A stretch of 64,000 nt of DNA. Source: Pseudomonadota bacterium (lineage in GTDB: Bacteria > Pseudomonadota > Alphaproteobacteria > Acetobacterales > Acetobacteraceae). The stretch lies in assembly GCA_021845595.1 (NCBI GenBank), contig JAJZVV010000003.1, positions 186,001 to 250,000 on the forward strand. The letters are read 5' to 3'. Positions within the stretch are counted from its first letter, which is position 1; each line of letters starts with the position of its first letter. The notes under the pieces were generated by a model. It saw only the letters and a list, made by a program, of their open reading frames with translations, did no database searches and was not told where the DNA came from. Positions 45,840 through 55,214 of the stretch are shown one piece after another. Both the position numbers and the translations under genes were made by a program.

Positions 45840-47577
45840 CGGTCGCACCCTCCATCTCGACCCCGAGATAGGCGGTGATCACCGCCGGATCATTGAGCAC
45901 CGCGTGCGGATGGCCGGCGGCGATGGTGGCGCCGAAATCCAGCACCTGCACCCGCGCGGCCAGCGGCGCGATCGCCGGCAGCACATGCTCGATCGCCACT
46001 ACCGCAGAGCCGCCTTCCATGGCGTGGCGGAGGGCGGCGTGGACGCGCGCGATTTCCTCGGCCGACATCCCCGCCATCGCCTCGTCGAGCAGCAGCACCT
46101 TGGGCTGGAGCGCCAGGGCGCGGGCGATTTCGAGCAGGCGCTGGCGGCCCGGCGGCAGGGCTTCGGGAACCTCCCGCCAGTGCGCGAGCAGCCCCACTTC
46201 GGCCAGGATGCGCGCCGCCTCGGTCCGCGCCCGGCGCCGGTTCCGGTGCAGCGACAGGGCGGCGAGCAGCACCGTTTCCCACACCGTGAGGGAGGGAAAC
46301 AGCCGGCTGGTCTGGAAGGTGCGGGCGATGCCGGCGCGGGCGAGCCGCTCGGGGCGAAGGCGGGGCAGGCGCTTGCCATCGAAGACGATCTCGCCCGTCG
46401 CCGGGCGCGCGAAGCCGGAGATGAGGTTGAACAGCGTGCTCTTGCCGGCCCCGTTCGGGCCGATGATGGCGAGCAGCTCGCCAGGATAGGCGACCAGATC
46501 CACCGCATCGACCGCGACCACGCCGCCGAAGCGAATGCCGAGGCCAGCACATCGCAGCACCGGCGCCGGCCGGTCCGGCCTCGGGCGTGTCGGCGCGGGC
46601 GCCGCGGTCGCTTTCGCCGCGGGCGCCGCGGTCGCTGCCGGCGGCGGCGCCCAGATCGGCGCCCGCCGCAGCACGCCGCCGCGCGCCAGCGCTGCCATCA
46701 CGCCGCCCGGCATCGCCACCGCGATCAGCATGGTCAGCCCGCCGAGCACGATCTGCTGCTCCATCGGGAACCGCGCCCAGAGGAACGTGCTGAGGCCCGA
46801 AACGATCGCGCCGCCGACCAGCGGCCCCCAGACCGTGCCGATGCCGCCGGCGGTGACCATCAGCACGCTCTGCAGTTCGATGGTTCCGTTGAAGGCGCTG
46901 GACGGGTCGAGATAGCCGAGGTTCCAGGCGTAGAGCGCGCCGCCGACGGCGGCGAGCGCGGCGCTGAGACAGAAGGCGAGCACCTTCACCGACCAGACAT
47001 GCACCCCGGCGGCGCTCGCGGCGACGGCGTCGTCGCGGATCGCCAGCAGCCGCAGCCCGAACCGGCTGCGCAGCATCAACCAGGTGCCGGCGAGCGCGGC
47101 AGCGGCGACGAGCAGCATCACCGCGGCACAGATGTGCGGATCCTCGGCGGCGTCGAACGACATGCCCATCGGCCCGCCGGTGGCGCGCATCGCGCTGACC
47201 GATATCTGCAGGATGCGGGCGAGACCGAACATGCCGAGGGCAAAGAAAATGCCGCTGAGCCGCAGCATGATCAGGCCGAGCGGGAGCGCGAGGATGACGG
47301 CGCCGAGCGCGGCCACGCCGATCGCCGCCGGCCACGGCAGCGCCAGCCGCATCGTCGCCAGGGCCGCGATATAGGCGCCGAGACCGAAGAAACTGACCTG
47401 GCCGAACGAGACGTAGCCGGTGAACCCGCCGATCACGTTCCACCCGATCGCGAGCAGGATCGCCAGCGCGGCATTGAACAGCGTCTGCGCGACATAGGCG
47501 GAGCCGGAGCGGGCGATGACGAGGGCGAGAACGACCAGCGCGCCGAGCAGGATCGCTTCGATCACCCGGTCTCTCAT
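45826..47577 (-). CDS. LivM-LivG fusion: permease joined to ATPase
   Basis: 583-residue protein joining two normally separate subunits. Residues 1-305 are a LivM permease (IGWNVIGGFTGYVSFGQVSFFGLGAYIAA and the LRLLAIRDDAVAASAAGV loop), then an Ala/Pro linker (about 310-345) and a LivG ATPase with Walker A GPNGAGKST, AGIARTFQTSRLFPSLTVWETV, LPPGRQRLLEIARAL, Walker B VLLLDEA and a His switch IEHVL. The start overlaps livH (ATGA). The ATPase signature LSGGQ is changed to LPPGRQ. Confidence 0.88.
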   Translation of the reverse strand: MRDRVIEAILLGALVVLALVIARSGSAYVAQTLFNAALAILLAIGWNVIGGFTGYVSFGQVSFFGLGAYIAALATMRLALPWPAAIGVAALGAVILALPLGLIMLRLSGIFFALGMFGLARILQISVSAMRATGGPMGMSFDAAEDPHICAAVMLLVAAAALAGTWLMLRSRFGLRLLAIRDDAVAASAAGVHVWSVKVLAFCLSAALAAVGGALYAWNLGYLDPSSAFNGTIELQSVLMVTAGGIGTVWGPLVGGAIVSGLSTFLWARFPMEQQIVLGGLTMLIAVAMPGGVMAALARGGVLRRAPIWAPPPAATAAPAAKATAAPAPTRPRPDRPAPVLRCAGLGIRFGGVVAVDAVDLVAYPGELLAIIGPNGAGKSTLFNLISGFARPATGEIVFDGKRLPRLRPERLARAGIARTFQTSRLFPSLTVWETVLLAALSLHRNRRRARTEAARILAEVGLLAHWREVPEALPPGRQRLLEIARALALQPKVLLLDEAMAGMSAEEIARVHAALRHAMEGGSAVVAIEHVLPAIAPLAARVQVLDFGATIAAGHPHAVLNDPAVITAYLGVEMEGATDAAA

Positions 47578-48446
47578 ACGCGCCCCGCCTGGCCCAGCAG
47601 GCCCTGCGGGCGGACGACGAGCACGGCGATGAAGACGACATAGATCACCGCCGCCGCGGCGTTGGAGCCGAGATAGAATTGCGCGAACACCTCGGTGAGC
47701 CCGAGCAGTTCCGCCGCCAGCCACGCGCCGGCGTAGTTGCCGAGCCCGCCGAGGGCGATCAGCGTGAAGGCGTGCACCGTCAGCTCGCCCCCGGTCGAGG
47801 TCTGGAACGGGATCAGCGTGATCACCAGCGCGCCGGCGCCGCCGGCCATGGCCGAGCCGAGCGCGAAGGCGAGCAGACGCACGCGCCGCACATCGATGCC
47901 GCAGCTCGCCGCGCCGAGCGCGGATTGCGCCGTCGCGTGCAGCGACTTGCCGGTGATGGTGGTGGTCAGCCACAGATGGATCAGCAGCGTGGCGGCGAAC
48001 GCGGCGAGCGAGGCGGCGAGCAGCCCGGCCGGAATGGCGATCGGCCCGGCCTGCACCGCGCCCTCGAGGAACGGCACCGACTGGAACTGCGAGCCCCAGA
48101 CGAGGAAGCTGGCGTTGGCGACGACGTAGGAGAGGCCGAAGGTCGCCAGCAGGCTGCGCAGCTCACCCTCCGAGCCGGCCGCGGTGATGGGTTCGAGCAG
48201 GCCGAACTGCACGCCGGCGCCGATGCCGAACAGGATCAGCGCGGCGATCGGGAAGGCGGCCAGCGGGTTCAGCCCGGCCTCGGCGAACAGGCTGAACGCG
48301 AGCAGGCCGCCGAGAACGATGAAGTCGCCATGCGCAAGGTTGACCACCTTCATGACGCCGTAGATGAGGTTGAGCCCGGTCGCCATGAGCAGATACACGC
48401 CGCCCCACAGCAGCCCGAGGATCGCGAGCGTGATGACGGTCAGCAT
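47574..48446 (-). CDS. livH: Branched-chain amino-acid-type ABC transporter permease LivH
   Basis: Membrane permease of 290 residues with about eight hydrophobic segments. The family motifs are GLNLIYGVMKVVNLAHGDFIVLG at the N terminus and GIDVRRVRLLAFALGSAMAGGAGAL later. It lies between the binding protein and the fused LivM-LivG, with which it overlaps by four bases. Together they form one importer. Confidence 0.92.
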   Translation of the reverse strand: MLTVITLAILGLLWGGVYLLMATGLNLIYGVMKVVNLAHGDFIVLGGLLAFSLFAEAGLNPLAAFPIAALILFGIGAGVQFGLLEPITAAGSEGELRSLLATFGLSYVVANASFLVWGSQFQSVPFLEGAVQAGPIAIPAGLLAASLAAFAATLLIHLWLTTTITGKSLHATAQSALGAASCGIDVRRVRLLAFALGSAMAGGAGALVITLIPFQTSTGGELTVHAFTLIALGGLGNYAGAWLAAELLGLTEVFAQFYLGSNAAAAVIYVVFIAVLVVRPQGLLGQAGRV

Positions 48447-48479
48447 CGGCGATGGCGTTCCCCGTCGGTGCCCGGCGGT

Positions 48480-49685
48480 CTACCAGGCGGGATGCGGCAG
48501 CGCCGGAGCGGCGGTCTGCTGGTCGGCCGGCCAGACGAGTTCCTGCTTGCCGTGCTGCCATTGCAGCGCATAGCTGGTGTAGCCGGTCTGGATGCCGGTG
48601 GTGTCGAGCCGGAAGTCGCCGGCGACCGTCGGCGCCGCCGTGGCGAGCAGCGTATCACGGATTTTCGTCTGATCGAGACTGCCGACTTTGCTCACCGCGG
48701 CGGCGAGCACGGTGAGGCTGGCATAGGCGACGGCGGCGTGATAGTCGGGCGCGCGGCCGAACATCGCCGTGAAGGACTGCACGAATTCGGCATTGCCGGC
48801 GGTCTTCAGCGTCGGAAAATAGAGCGTGGTGCCGAACACGCCTTCGGCCGTGTCACCGAGGCCTTTCTGGAATTCCGGCTCGACCGGACCGATGCTGAAG
48901 GCGAACATTTTCGCCGCGATCTTCTGCGACTTCGCCGCCCGCATGATGCCCTCGGAATCGGCCAGATAGGTGGCGCCGACGATCATGTCCGGATGCGAGG
49001 CGCCGGCTTTCAGCACCAGCGCGCTGAAATCGGTCATTGTCGGCGCGAAGGTTTCGTCGAACACGATGCGCAGGCCGCGCCGGGCCGCTTCGGCGCGGAC
49101 GCCGGCGGCGAGCTGCTGGGGAAACTGCGTGTCCTGCACCAGCAGCGCGATGGTCTTGTAGCCTTTCGCGGCGGCGAGATCGATGACCGGCACCATGTAG
49201 CGCGCGGTCTGCGTCATCGCCTGCAGCAGATAGGGGAACCGGCCGCTGAACGCCTCGGTGTTCGCCGCCAGGCTCGGCATCACTTTCTTCGCGCGGTTGA
49301 CGATCGGCGCGACGGCGGAAGTGAGATCGGTCTGATAGGGGCTGACGAGGAGATCGACACGGTCGTCGGTGAGCAGCTTCTGGTAGAGCTGCACCGCGGT
49401 CGAAGGATTGCCCTGGTCGTCGTAGGCGACGAGTTCGACCGGCCGCCCGAGCAGCCCGCCGGCGGCGTTGATCCGCGCGACGGCGAGTTTGTAGCCCTGG
49501 AGCTCGAACACCGCCGGCGGCGAATAGGGCCCGGTTTCGGTGATCGAGAGGCCGATGCGGATCGGCCCCTCGGCCGCCCGGCTTGGGCTCGTCCGGCTCT
49601 GGGCCGCGATCACGAGACCGAGGACGCCGAGGACGGCGAGCCCGATCGGCGATCGCCGGGCACGGCGCGGTGCTGGTTTCGGCAT
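48480..49685 (-). CDS. Branched-chain amino-acid-type ABC transporter substrate-binding protein
   Basis: Periplasmic binding protein of 401 residues, LivJ/Peripla_BP_6 class. After an N-terminal signal (GLAVLGVLGLVIAAQS, then SRAAEGPIRIGLSITETGPYS) it has the ligand cleft motif LAVARINAAGGLLGRPVELVAYDDQGNPSTAVQLYQKLL and the C-terminal DYHAAVAYASLTVLAAAV. I chose ATG 49685 with GGAGG six bases upstream. It opens the liv-type operon, downstream of the IclR gene on the same strand. Confidence 0.88.
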   Translation of the reverse strand: MPKPAPRRARRSPIGLAVLGVLGLVIAAQSRTSPSRAAEGPIRIGLSITETGPYSPPAVFELQGYKLAVARINAAGGLLGRPVELVAYDDQGNPSTAVQLYQKLLTDDRVDLLVSPYQTDLTSAVAPIVNRAKKVMPSLAANTEAFSGRFPYLLQAMTQTARYMVPVIDLAAAKGYKTIALLVQDTQFPQQLAAGVRAEAARRGLRIVFDETFAPTMTDFSALVLKAGASHPDMIVGATYLADSEGIMRAAKSQKIAAKMFAFSIGPVEPEFQKGLGDTAEGVFGTTLYFPTLKTAGNAEFVQSFTAMFGRAPDYHAAVAYASLTVLAAAVSKVGSLDQTKIRDTLLATAAPTVAGDFRLDTTGIQTGYTSYALQWQHGKQELVWPADQQTAAPALPHPAW

Positions 49686-49829
49686 TGGCATCCTCCCCGC
49701 GACGATCGGCCGCCCCAGCCTGGGGCTGGATGATCCTGTTGCCCAAGCATCGCCGAAGCGGCGAGGGCGCGCAATCGGAAATTTCACCATGACAAATACA
49801 CTGCGACCACCCCGCAAGCGCCGGCGCGA

Positions 49830-50657
49830 TCAGCCCTCCCCGGGGCCGGCGCCGTTGGTGGTGAAGCCGAGCTCGCCCGACAGCCCGTCCGCGGCGGCGC
49901 GCACCAGCGCCGCGCACTCCTGCAGCCGGGCCAGCGAGAGCCGCCAGATCGGCCCGGAGATGCCGAGCGCGCCGGCGACGCGGCCGGTGAAGTCGCGCAC
50001 CGGCACGGCGACGCAGCGCACCTCCGGGTCGAACTCGCCGTCGTCGAAGGCGATCCCGTCCCGGCGGACCTCCTCGAGCTGGCGCCGCAGCCGCTCCGGC
50101 TCGACGGTGGTGTGCGGCGACAGCGGGCGCAGCTCGGTGGTGGCGAGGTAGTGCTCGAGCTGGGACGGCGCCAGGGCGGCGAGGAGGGCCTTGCCGAGCC
50201 CGGTGCAATAGGCCGGACGCAGCGGCCCGACGCTGCTCGCCATCTGGAAGGCGCCGGCACCGGGGGTCTTCGCCAGCACGACGACGCTGCCGCCGGACCA
50301 GACGCCGAAATGCCCGGTCTCGCCGGTGACGGCGGAGAGATGTTCCAGCACCGGCGTGGCCAGGCTGATCAGCTCGATCTCGTCGCGCGCGGCGGCGGCG
50401 AGGGCGAACAGCGGGCGGCCGATGCGGTAGCGCCGCCCCTCCCGCATCTGCCGCACATAGCCGCGCGCGACCATGGTCTGCACGAGGTGGAACACGGTGC
50501 TGGTGTGCAGCCCGAGCCGCTTGCTCAGCTCGGCGAGGGTGACGCCGTCGCGGCTGCGGGCGACCTCCTCGAGGATGGCGAAGGCGCGCTCGATGGACTG
50601 GATGCCGCCGCGCTCGCGGCCCGCCCCCCGATCCGCCACGTCCGCCGCTGCCGCCAT
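49830..50657 (-). CDS. IclR-family transcriptional regulator
   Basis: 275-residue regulator with an N-terminal winged helix-turn-helix (GVTLAELSKRLGLHTSTVFHLVQTMVARGYV, about residues 45-75) and a C-terminal effector domain (LEHLSAVTGETGHFGVWSGGSVVVLAKTPG, YCTGLGKALLAAL, ALGISGPIWRL). It lies between the transporter (same strand, downstream) and the divergent ThDP enzyme gene, so it likely controls both units, with its ligand being the pathway substrate or a product. Confidence 0.88.
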   Translation of the reverse strand: MAAAADVADRGAGRERGGIQSIERAFAILEEVARSRDGVTLAELSKRLGLHTSTVFHLVQTMVARGYVRQMREGRRYRIGRPLFALAAAARDEIELISLATPVLEHLSAVTGETGHFGVWSGGSVVVLAKTPGAGAFQMASSVGPLRPAYCTGLGKALLAALAPSQLEHYLATTELRPLSPHTTVEPERLRRQLEEVRRDGIAFDDGEFDPEVRCVAVPVRDFTGRVAGALGISGPIWRLSLARLQECAALVRAAADGLSGELGFTTNGAGPGEG

Positions 50658-50689
50658 GTTCGGACCCTCCTCGCGCCTGCCCCGCCGGG

Positions 50690-50730
50690 TATTTTCACAT
50701 ACTTGCATGGACAACGACAATGTTGAATGA
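50690..50730. promoter_or_regulatory. Candidate operator region in the iclR-type/ThDP divergent gap
   Basis: The only AT-rich part of the 118-base gap between divergent starts. It holds CAAC (50712-50715) and GTTG (50722-50725) as an inverted pair with six bases between. A site here could serve autoregulation and the ThDP operon; the short half-sites make it uncertain. Confidence 0.3.
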
Positions 50731-50775
50731 TTTGCCCAGGCCCGCCCCCGCGCGGCCCGGCAGAGGGAACGCAGC

Positions 50776-52566
50776 ATGGCCCGCATGAAGGGTGGAGACC
50801 TGATCGCCGAGTTCCTCGTGCGCGAGGGATTCGAGCATGTCTTCGGCCTCTGCGGCCACGGCAACGTCGGCATGCTCGACGCGCTGGGCCGGGTTCGCGA
50901 CCGCGTGAGGCTGATCTCGCCGCGCCACGAACAGACCGCCGGCCACATGGCGGACGCGTATTTCCGGGTCCGGCACCGGCCGGCGGCGACGCTCACCTCC
51001 TGCGGCCCGGGCTCGGCGAACCTGGTCATGGCGCTGGCCAACGCCTACGCCGATTCCTCGGCCTTTCTCGCGCTCACCGCCAATGTGCCGACGCAGCAAT
51101 TCAACCGCGGCCCGTTCCAGGAACTCTACCGCCAGAAGGAAGCGGATTTTCCCGCCGTCTGCCGCCCCGTGGTCAAGCGCGGCTTCCAGCCGACGCGGGT
51201 GGACATGCTGCCCTCGGCGCTGCGCCTGGCCACCGACACCATGCTCGGCGGCCGGCCCGGCCCGGTGCAGGTGGACATCCCGTTCAACCTGTTCGAGGAG
51301 GAGGACGACGTCGCGGTGCAGCCCTCGGTGCGGCTGAGCACCGCGCGCCGCTCCGGCGCCGCGCCCGAGGACGTCGCCGAGACCGTCGATCGGCTGCTCG
51401 CCGCGGCGCGGCCGGCGCTGTTCATCGGCCATGGCGTCACCCTCGCCGAGGCCGCGGAGGAGCTCACATCCCTGGCCGAGCGGCTCAGCCTGCCGGTGAT
51501 CACCTCGCCCAACGGCATGGGCTGCATTGCGGGCTCGCATCCGCTGGCGCTCGGCTTCATCGGCCGCAACGGGGTCTATCCGGCCAACCAGGCCGGCCGC
51601 TACGCCGACCTCGTGGTGGCGATCGGGGCGCGTTTCGACGACCGCTCCGCCTCGTCCTGGATCGAGGGCTATTCCTGGAATTTTCCCAGTTGCAAGCTGA
51701 TCCATGTCGATCTCGACGCGGCCGAGATCGGGCGCAACTACCCGGTCGATCTCGGCATCGTCGCCGATGCGCGGAGCTTTCTGCGCCAGGTGCTGAGCGA
51801 GCTCGACCGGCGCGGCACGCCGCGGCCGGAGCGGCGCGACTGGTTCGCCAGGATCGATGGCTGGCGGCGCGAATGGGAGCAGTTCACGCGGCCGAACTTC
51901 GCCCTCGACACCTCGCCGCTGCGCCCCGAACCGGTGGTGGCCGCGGTGCGCGCGGTGCTGCCGGACGATGCCATCCTCTCGCTCGATTCCGGCGTGCACC
52001 ATAATTGGTTCATGCAGTTCTGGGAGGCACGGCAGCCGCAGACCATGCTGAACGCCTGGGGGTTTTCCGGCATGGGCTTCGGCGTCAGCGGCATTCTCGG
52101 CGCCAAGCTCGCGGCGCCGGAGCGCGCCTGCGTCTCGGTCTGCGGCGATGGCGGGTTCACCATGACGCCGCACGTGCTCTGCACCGCCGTCGAATACGAC
52201 ATTCCCTGCGTCTGGGTGATCTGGAACAATTTCGCCTGGGGCGCGATCCGCGACATCCAGTATGGGCTGTTCGGCGGGCGCGAGATCGGCACCGGTTTCT
52301 ATCGCGGCGAGAATCGCGAGCGCTACAATCCCGATTTCGCCGCGCTCGCCCGCGCGCACGGTGTCGATGGCGCCACCATCACCCGCACCGCGGATCTCGC
52401 CCCCGCACTCGAGCACGCCATCGCTTCGAACAAGCCCTGGGTGCTCGACGTGCATGTCGATGCCGACGTGCGGCCGCCGGCGACCGGCACCTGGGCGCTG
52501 CCGCCGATCCCGCACAAGGAGCCGGTGTTCGGCGTCCGCCGCACCGCCGCCGACCTCGGCGCCTGA
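50776..52566 (+). CDS. Thiamine-diphosphate-dependent enzyme, acetolactate synthase-like
   Basis: 596-residue ThDP enzyme of the AHAS/POX superfamily. The N-terminal PYR domain has GFEHVFGLCGHGNVGMLDAL and the catalytic glutamate in RHEQTAGHMADAY; the central domain has VITSPNGMGCIAG; the C-terminal PP domain has GDGGFTMT and, about 25 residues on, NNFAWGAIRD, the ThDP/Mg motif. It starts a plus-strand operon with a cupin and an FAD dehydrogenase, so it likely cleaves or joins a carbon skeleton in catabolism rather than making valine. Substrate not readable; cyclic dione hydrolases, oxalyl-CoA decarboxylases and acetaldehyde transferases share the fold. Confidence 0.75.
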   Translation: MARMKGGDLIAEFLVREGFEHVFGLCGHGNVGMLDALGRVRDRVRLISPRHEQTAGHMADAYFRVRHRPAATLTSCGPGSANLVMALANAYADSSAFLALTANVPTQQFNRGPFQELYRQKEADFPAVCRPVVKRGFQPTRVDMLPSALRLATDTMLGGRPGPVQVDIPFNLFEEEDDVAVQPSVRLSTARRSGAAPEDVAETVDRLLAAARPALFIGHGVTLAEAAEELTSLAERLSLPVITSPNGMGCIAGSHPLALGFIGRNGVYPANQAGRYADLVVAIGARFDDRSASSWIEGYSWNFPSCKLIHVDLDAAEIGRNYPVDLGIVADARSFLRQVLSELDRRGTPRPERRDWFARIDGWRREWEQFTRPNFALDTSPLRPEPVVAAVRAVLPDDAILSLDSGVHHNWFMQFWEARQPQTMLNAWGFSGMGFGVSGILGAKLAAPERACVSVCGDGGFTMTPHVLCTAVEYDIPCVWVIWNNFAWGAIRDIQYGLFGGREIGTGFYRGENRERYNPDFAALARAHGVDGATITRTADLAPALEHAIASNKPWVLDVHVDADVRPPATGTWALPPIPHKEPVFGVRRTAADLGA

Positions 52567-52581
52567 ACGGAAGGATCCATC

Positions 52582-52947
52582 ATGTATCATCGCAACGGCG
52601 CCAGCATCCGCAACATCGCCGAGGTGCTGTGGGAAACGCCGCCCGAACATTACGACGCGCACTCGAAAATGCTGGTCTCACCGGCGAGCGCCGCCGGCAC
52701 GCGGTTCGATTTCCGCATCTCGTCCTATCAGCCGCGCGGCTATGTGAAGCCGCACCGGCACGCCATCCAGGAGCAGATCTATCACGTGCTCGAAGGCGAA
52801 GGGCTGATGGAAATCGACGGCGAGCGCGTCGTCGTCCGCCGCCACGATTGCATCCATCTTCCCCCGGGCGTGGAGCACGCGATCTACAACACCGGGCTGG
52901 TCGATCTCGTGTTCTTCGTCATCACGACGCCCCCGACCGACGCGTAG
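52582..52947 (+). CDS. Cupin-domain protein
   Basis: Single cupin domain of 121 residues. Motif 1 is KPHRHAIQEQIYHVLEGEG (metal His/His/Gln/Glu set near residue 55) and motif 2 is HDCIHLPPGVEHAIYN. It lies 15 bases after the ThDP gene and just before the FAD dehydrogenase gene, so it probably acts on a pathway intermediate as a metal-dependent isomerase, hydrolase or dioxygenase. Confidence 0.8.
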   Translation: MYHRNGASIRNIAEVLWETPPEHYDAHSKMLVSPASAAGTRFDFRISSYQPRGYVKPHRHAIQEQIYHVLEGEGLMEIDGERVVVRRHDCIHLPPGVEHAIYNTGLVDLVFFVITTPPTDA

Positions 52948-52953
52948 GGCGTG

Positions 52954-54639
52954 ATGGCGGCGGCCGGCCACTACGACCTCGTCGTGGCCGGAGCCGGCGC
53001 CGCGGGCATGACCGCGGCCGCCGTCGCGGCGTCCCAGGGCATGCGCGTGCTGCTGGTCGAGAAGACCGCGCTGGTCGGCGGCACCACGGCCTGGTCCGGC
53101 GGCATGGTCTGGGTTCCCGCCAACCGGCAGATGCTGGCCGCGGGCATGGCGGACAGTCTCGATGCGGCCCGGCGCTATCTCGCGGCCACCGTGGCGAGCG
53201 AGTCGGGTGCGGCGATGCGCGAAGCCTTCCTCACCCACGCGGCCGAGGCGATCGACTACCTCGCCCGGCACACCCCGGTGCAGCTGCGCCCGGTCGCCGT
53301 CTATCCCGACTATTATCCCGATCGGCCCGGCGCGACGCTGGGAGGGCGCGTGCTGGAGCCGTGCCCGTTCGATGCCCGCGCGCTCGGCCCGCGGTTCGCG
53401 CTGCTGCGCCCGCCGCTGCCGGAGTTCACCCTGTTCGGCGGCATGATGGTCAGCCGGCCGGACATCGCCCATTTCCGCCGCGCGTGGCGCTCGGCCCGGT
53501 CCGCGTGGCGGGTCGCGACCCTGCTGGCGCGCCATGCCGGCGAGCGGCTGACCGCGCCGCGCGGCACCAGCCTCTATCTCGGCAACGCCCTCGCCGGGCG
53601 ATTGCTGCTCGCGCTCACCGTGCTCGGCGTGGAGCTGCGGCTGGGGACGCGGCTGGCCGCGCTGCGCCACACCGGCACGCGGATCACCGGCATCCTGCTG
53701 CGGGACGCGGCGGGCGCGGAGACGGAGCTGACCTGTCGCGGCGTGGTGCTGGCCACCGGCGGCTTCTCCCACGATGCCGCGCTGCGCGCCCGCACGCTGC
53801 CCGAGGCCGCCGGCATGGTCTCCGCTGCCGCCCCGGGCAATGCGGGCGAGGGCATCGGTCTCGGTCTGGATGCCGGCGGGGCGCTCGGCACCGCCAACGC
53901 GTCCGGCGCGTTCTGGGTCCCGGTCTCGCGGTTCCGCCGCGCCGATGGGTCGGACGGCGTGTTTCCGCACACCGTCACCGACCGCGCCAAGCCCGGCCTG
54001 ATCGCGGTCGACGCGGCGGGCGAGCGGTTCGTCAACGAGGCCGTCTCCTACCATGAATTCGTCCTGGCGATGCTGCGCCACGGGCTCGGCGCCGACCGCC
54101 CGGCGCATCTCATCTGCGACCGGCGGTTCCTGTGGACCTACGGGCTCGGGCGCGTGCGCCCGTTCAGCCTGCGTCTGCGCGAGCACCTCGCCAGCCGCTA
54201 TCTCCATGCCGCGCCGAGCCTGGGCGCGCTCGCCACGGCGCTGGGCATCGACGCGGCCGGGCTCACCGCCACCGTCGCGGCGCATAACGCGGATGCGCGG
54301 GCCGGCGTGGATCGCCGCTTCGGGCGGGGGTCGGACGCCTATCAGCGCCATCTCGGCGACGCCGACCATCGGCCCAATCCGTGCCTGGCGCCGATCGAGA
54401 CGCCGCCGTTCTACGCCGTCGCCGTCTATCCCGCGGACCTCGGCACGGCGACCGGCCTCGTCACCGACGCGCAGGCGCGGGTGCTCGGGGCCGACGGCGT
54501 CCCGATCGCCGGGCTCTACGCCTGCGGCAACGACATGAACTCGGTGATGAACGGCGCCTATCCCGGCCCCGGCATCACGCTCGGCCCGGCGCTGACCTTC
54601 GGCTATCTCGCCGCCCGCGACGCCGCGCGGGGCGCCTGA
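52954..54639 (+). CDS. FAD-dependent dehydrogenase, fumarate reductase/3-ketosteroid dehydrogenase family
   Basis: 561-residue flavoprotein. The N-terminal dinucleotide fold is VVAGAGAAGMTAAAVAASQGMRVLLVEK, followed by GGTTAWSGGMVWVPANRQM; the C-terminal FAD-closing motif YACGNDMNSVMNGAYPGPGITLGPALTFGYLAAR is characteristic of the KstD/fumarate-reductase-like family. Such enzymes make alpha,beta-unsaturated ketones or reduce enoates. I chose ATG 52954; a GTG three bases upstream is also open. It follows the cupin by six bases. Confidence 0.8.
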   Translation: MAAAGHYDLVVAGAGAAGMTAAAVAASQGMRVLLVEKTALVGGTTAWSGGMVWVPANRQMLAAGMADSLDAARRYLAATVASESGAAMREAFLTHAAEAIDYLARHTPVQLRPVAVYPDYYPDRPGATLGGRVLEPCPFDARALGPRFALLRPPLPEFTLFGGMMVSRPDIAHFRRAWRSARSAWRVATLLARHAGERLTAPRGTSLYLGNALAGRLLLALTVLGVELRLGTRLAALRHTGTRITGILLRDAAGAETELTCRGVVLATGGFSHDAALRARTLPEAAGMVSAAAPGNAGEGIGLGLDAGGALGTANASGAFWVPVSRFRRADGSDGVFPHTVTDRAKPGLIAVDAAGERFVNEAVSYHEFVLAMLRHGLGADRPAHLICDRRFLWTYGLGRVRPFSLRLREHLASRYLHAAPSLGALATALGIDAAGLTATVAAHNADARAGVDRRFGRGSDAYQRHLGDADHRPNPCLAPIETPPFYAVAVYPADLGTATGLVTDAQARVLGADGVPIAGLYACGNDMNSVMNGAYPGPGITLGPALTFGYLAARDAARGA

Positions 54640-54786
54640 CGCGGCCCACTGGACCCATCGCAACCCGGCAGCCCATCGCCCCGGACCCTGGGCGCGCGGC
54701 GGCGGGTGGGCTACGCTGCCCGCGTCAATGGCGGCCCGCAGCCGGCCGGTGGCGCGGGCAGGGGCCGCGGGCGAGGGAGAACGGCG

Positions 54787-55182
54787 ATGGAAATCCGACG
54801 CAGCGGCGCGCAGCCTTCCGGGAAGGGCTCGGCGGAGTGGTTCACCGGCACGGTTCGCATCGACCCGCTGCTCAGCCCGCCCGATCCGGCGCGGGTCGCC
54901 GGCGCGCTGGTGACGTTCGAGCCGGGCGCGCGCACGCATTGGCACCGGCACCCGCTCGGGCAGACCCTGATCGTGATGACCGGCCTCGGCCGGGTTCAGC
55001 GCGACGGCGGCCCGGTGGAGGAGATCCGTCCCGGCGACGTCGTGTGGATCTCCCCGGGCGAGCGGCACTGGCACGGCGCCTCGCCGCAAACGGCGATGAG
55101 CCACATCGCCATCCAGGAACGGCTCGACGGCAAGACCGTCGAGTGGATGGAGCCGGTGAGCGAGGAAGCGTATCGCGGCTGA
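54787..55182 (+). CDS. Cupin-domain protein
   Basis: Cupin of 131 residues with motif 1 [23 protein letters not shown] and motif 2 [15 protein letters not shown], giving a full metal-binding set. The N-terminal [24 protein letters not shown] and the C-terminal [13 protein letters not shown] match a widespread group of short cupins annotated as oxidoreductase- or lyase-like. It starts after a GAGGGAGA site, 147 bases after the flavoprotein gene, and ends tail to tail with the sugar-type permease. Confidence 0.78.
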   Translation: MEIRRSGAQPSGKGSAEWFTGTVRIDPLLSPPDPARVAGALVTFEPGARTHWHRHPLGQTLIVMTGLGRVQRDGGPVEEIRPGDVVWISPGERHWHGASPQTAMSHIAIQERLDGKTVEWMEPVSEEAYRG

Positions 55183-55214
55183 GCGGGCGCCCGTCCGCGG
55201 GAGGCGCCCTCAGC
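55178..55214. terminator. Hairpin spanning both stop codons of the cupin and permease genes
   Basis: GCTGAG-cg-GGCGCC (55178-55191) pairs with GGCGCC-CTCAGC (55203-55214) apart from the two-base bulge. Both stop codons lie in the arms. It is a likely bidirectional terminator in a 27-base convergent gap. Confidence 0.5.
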
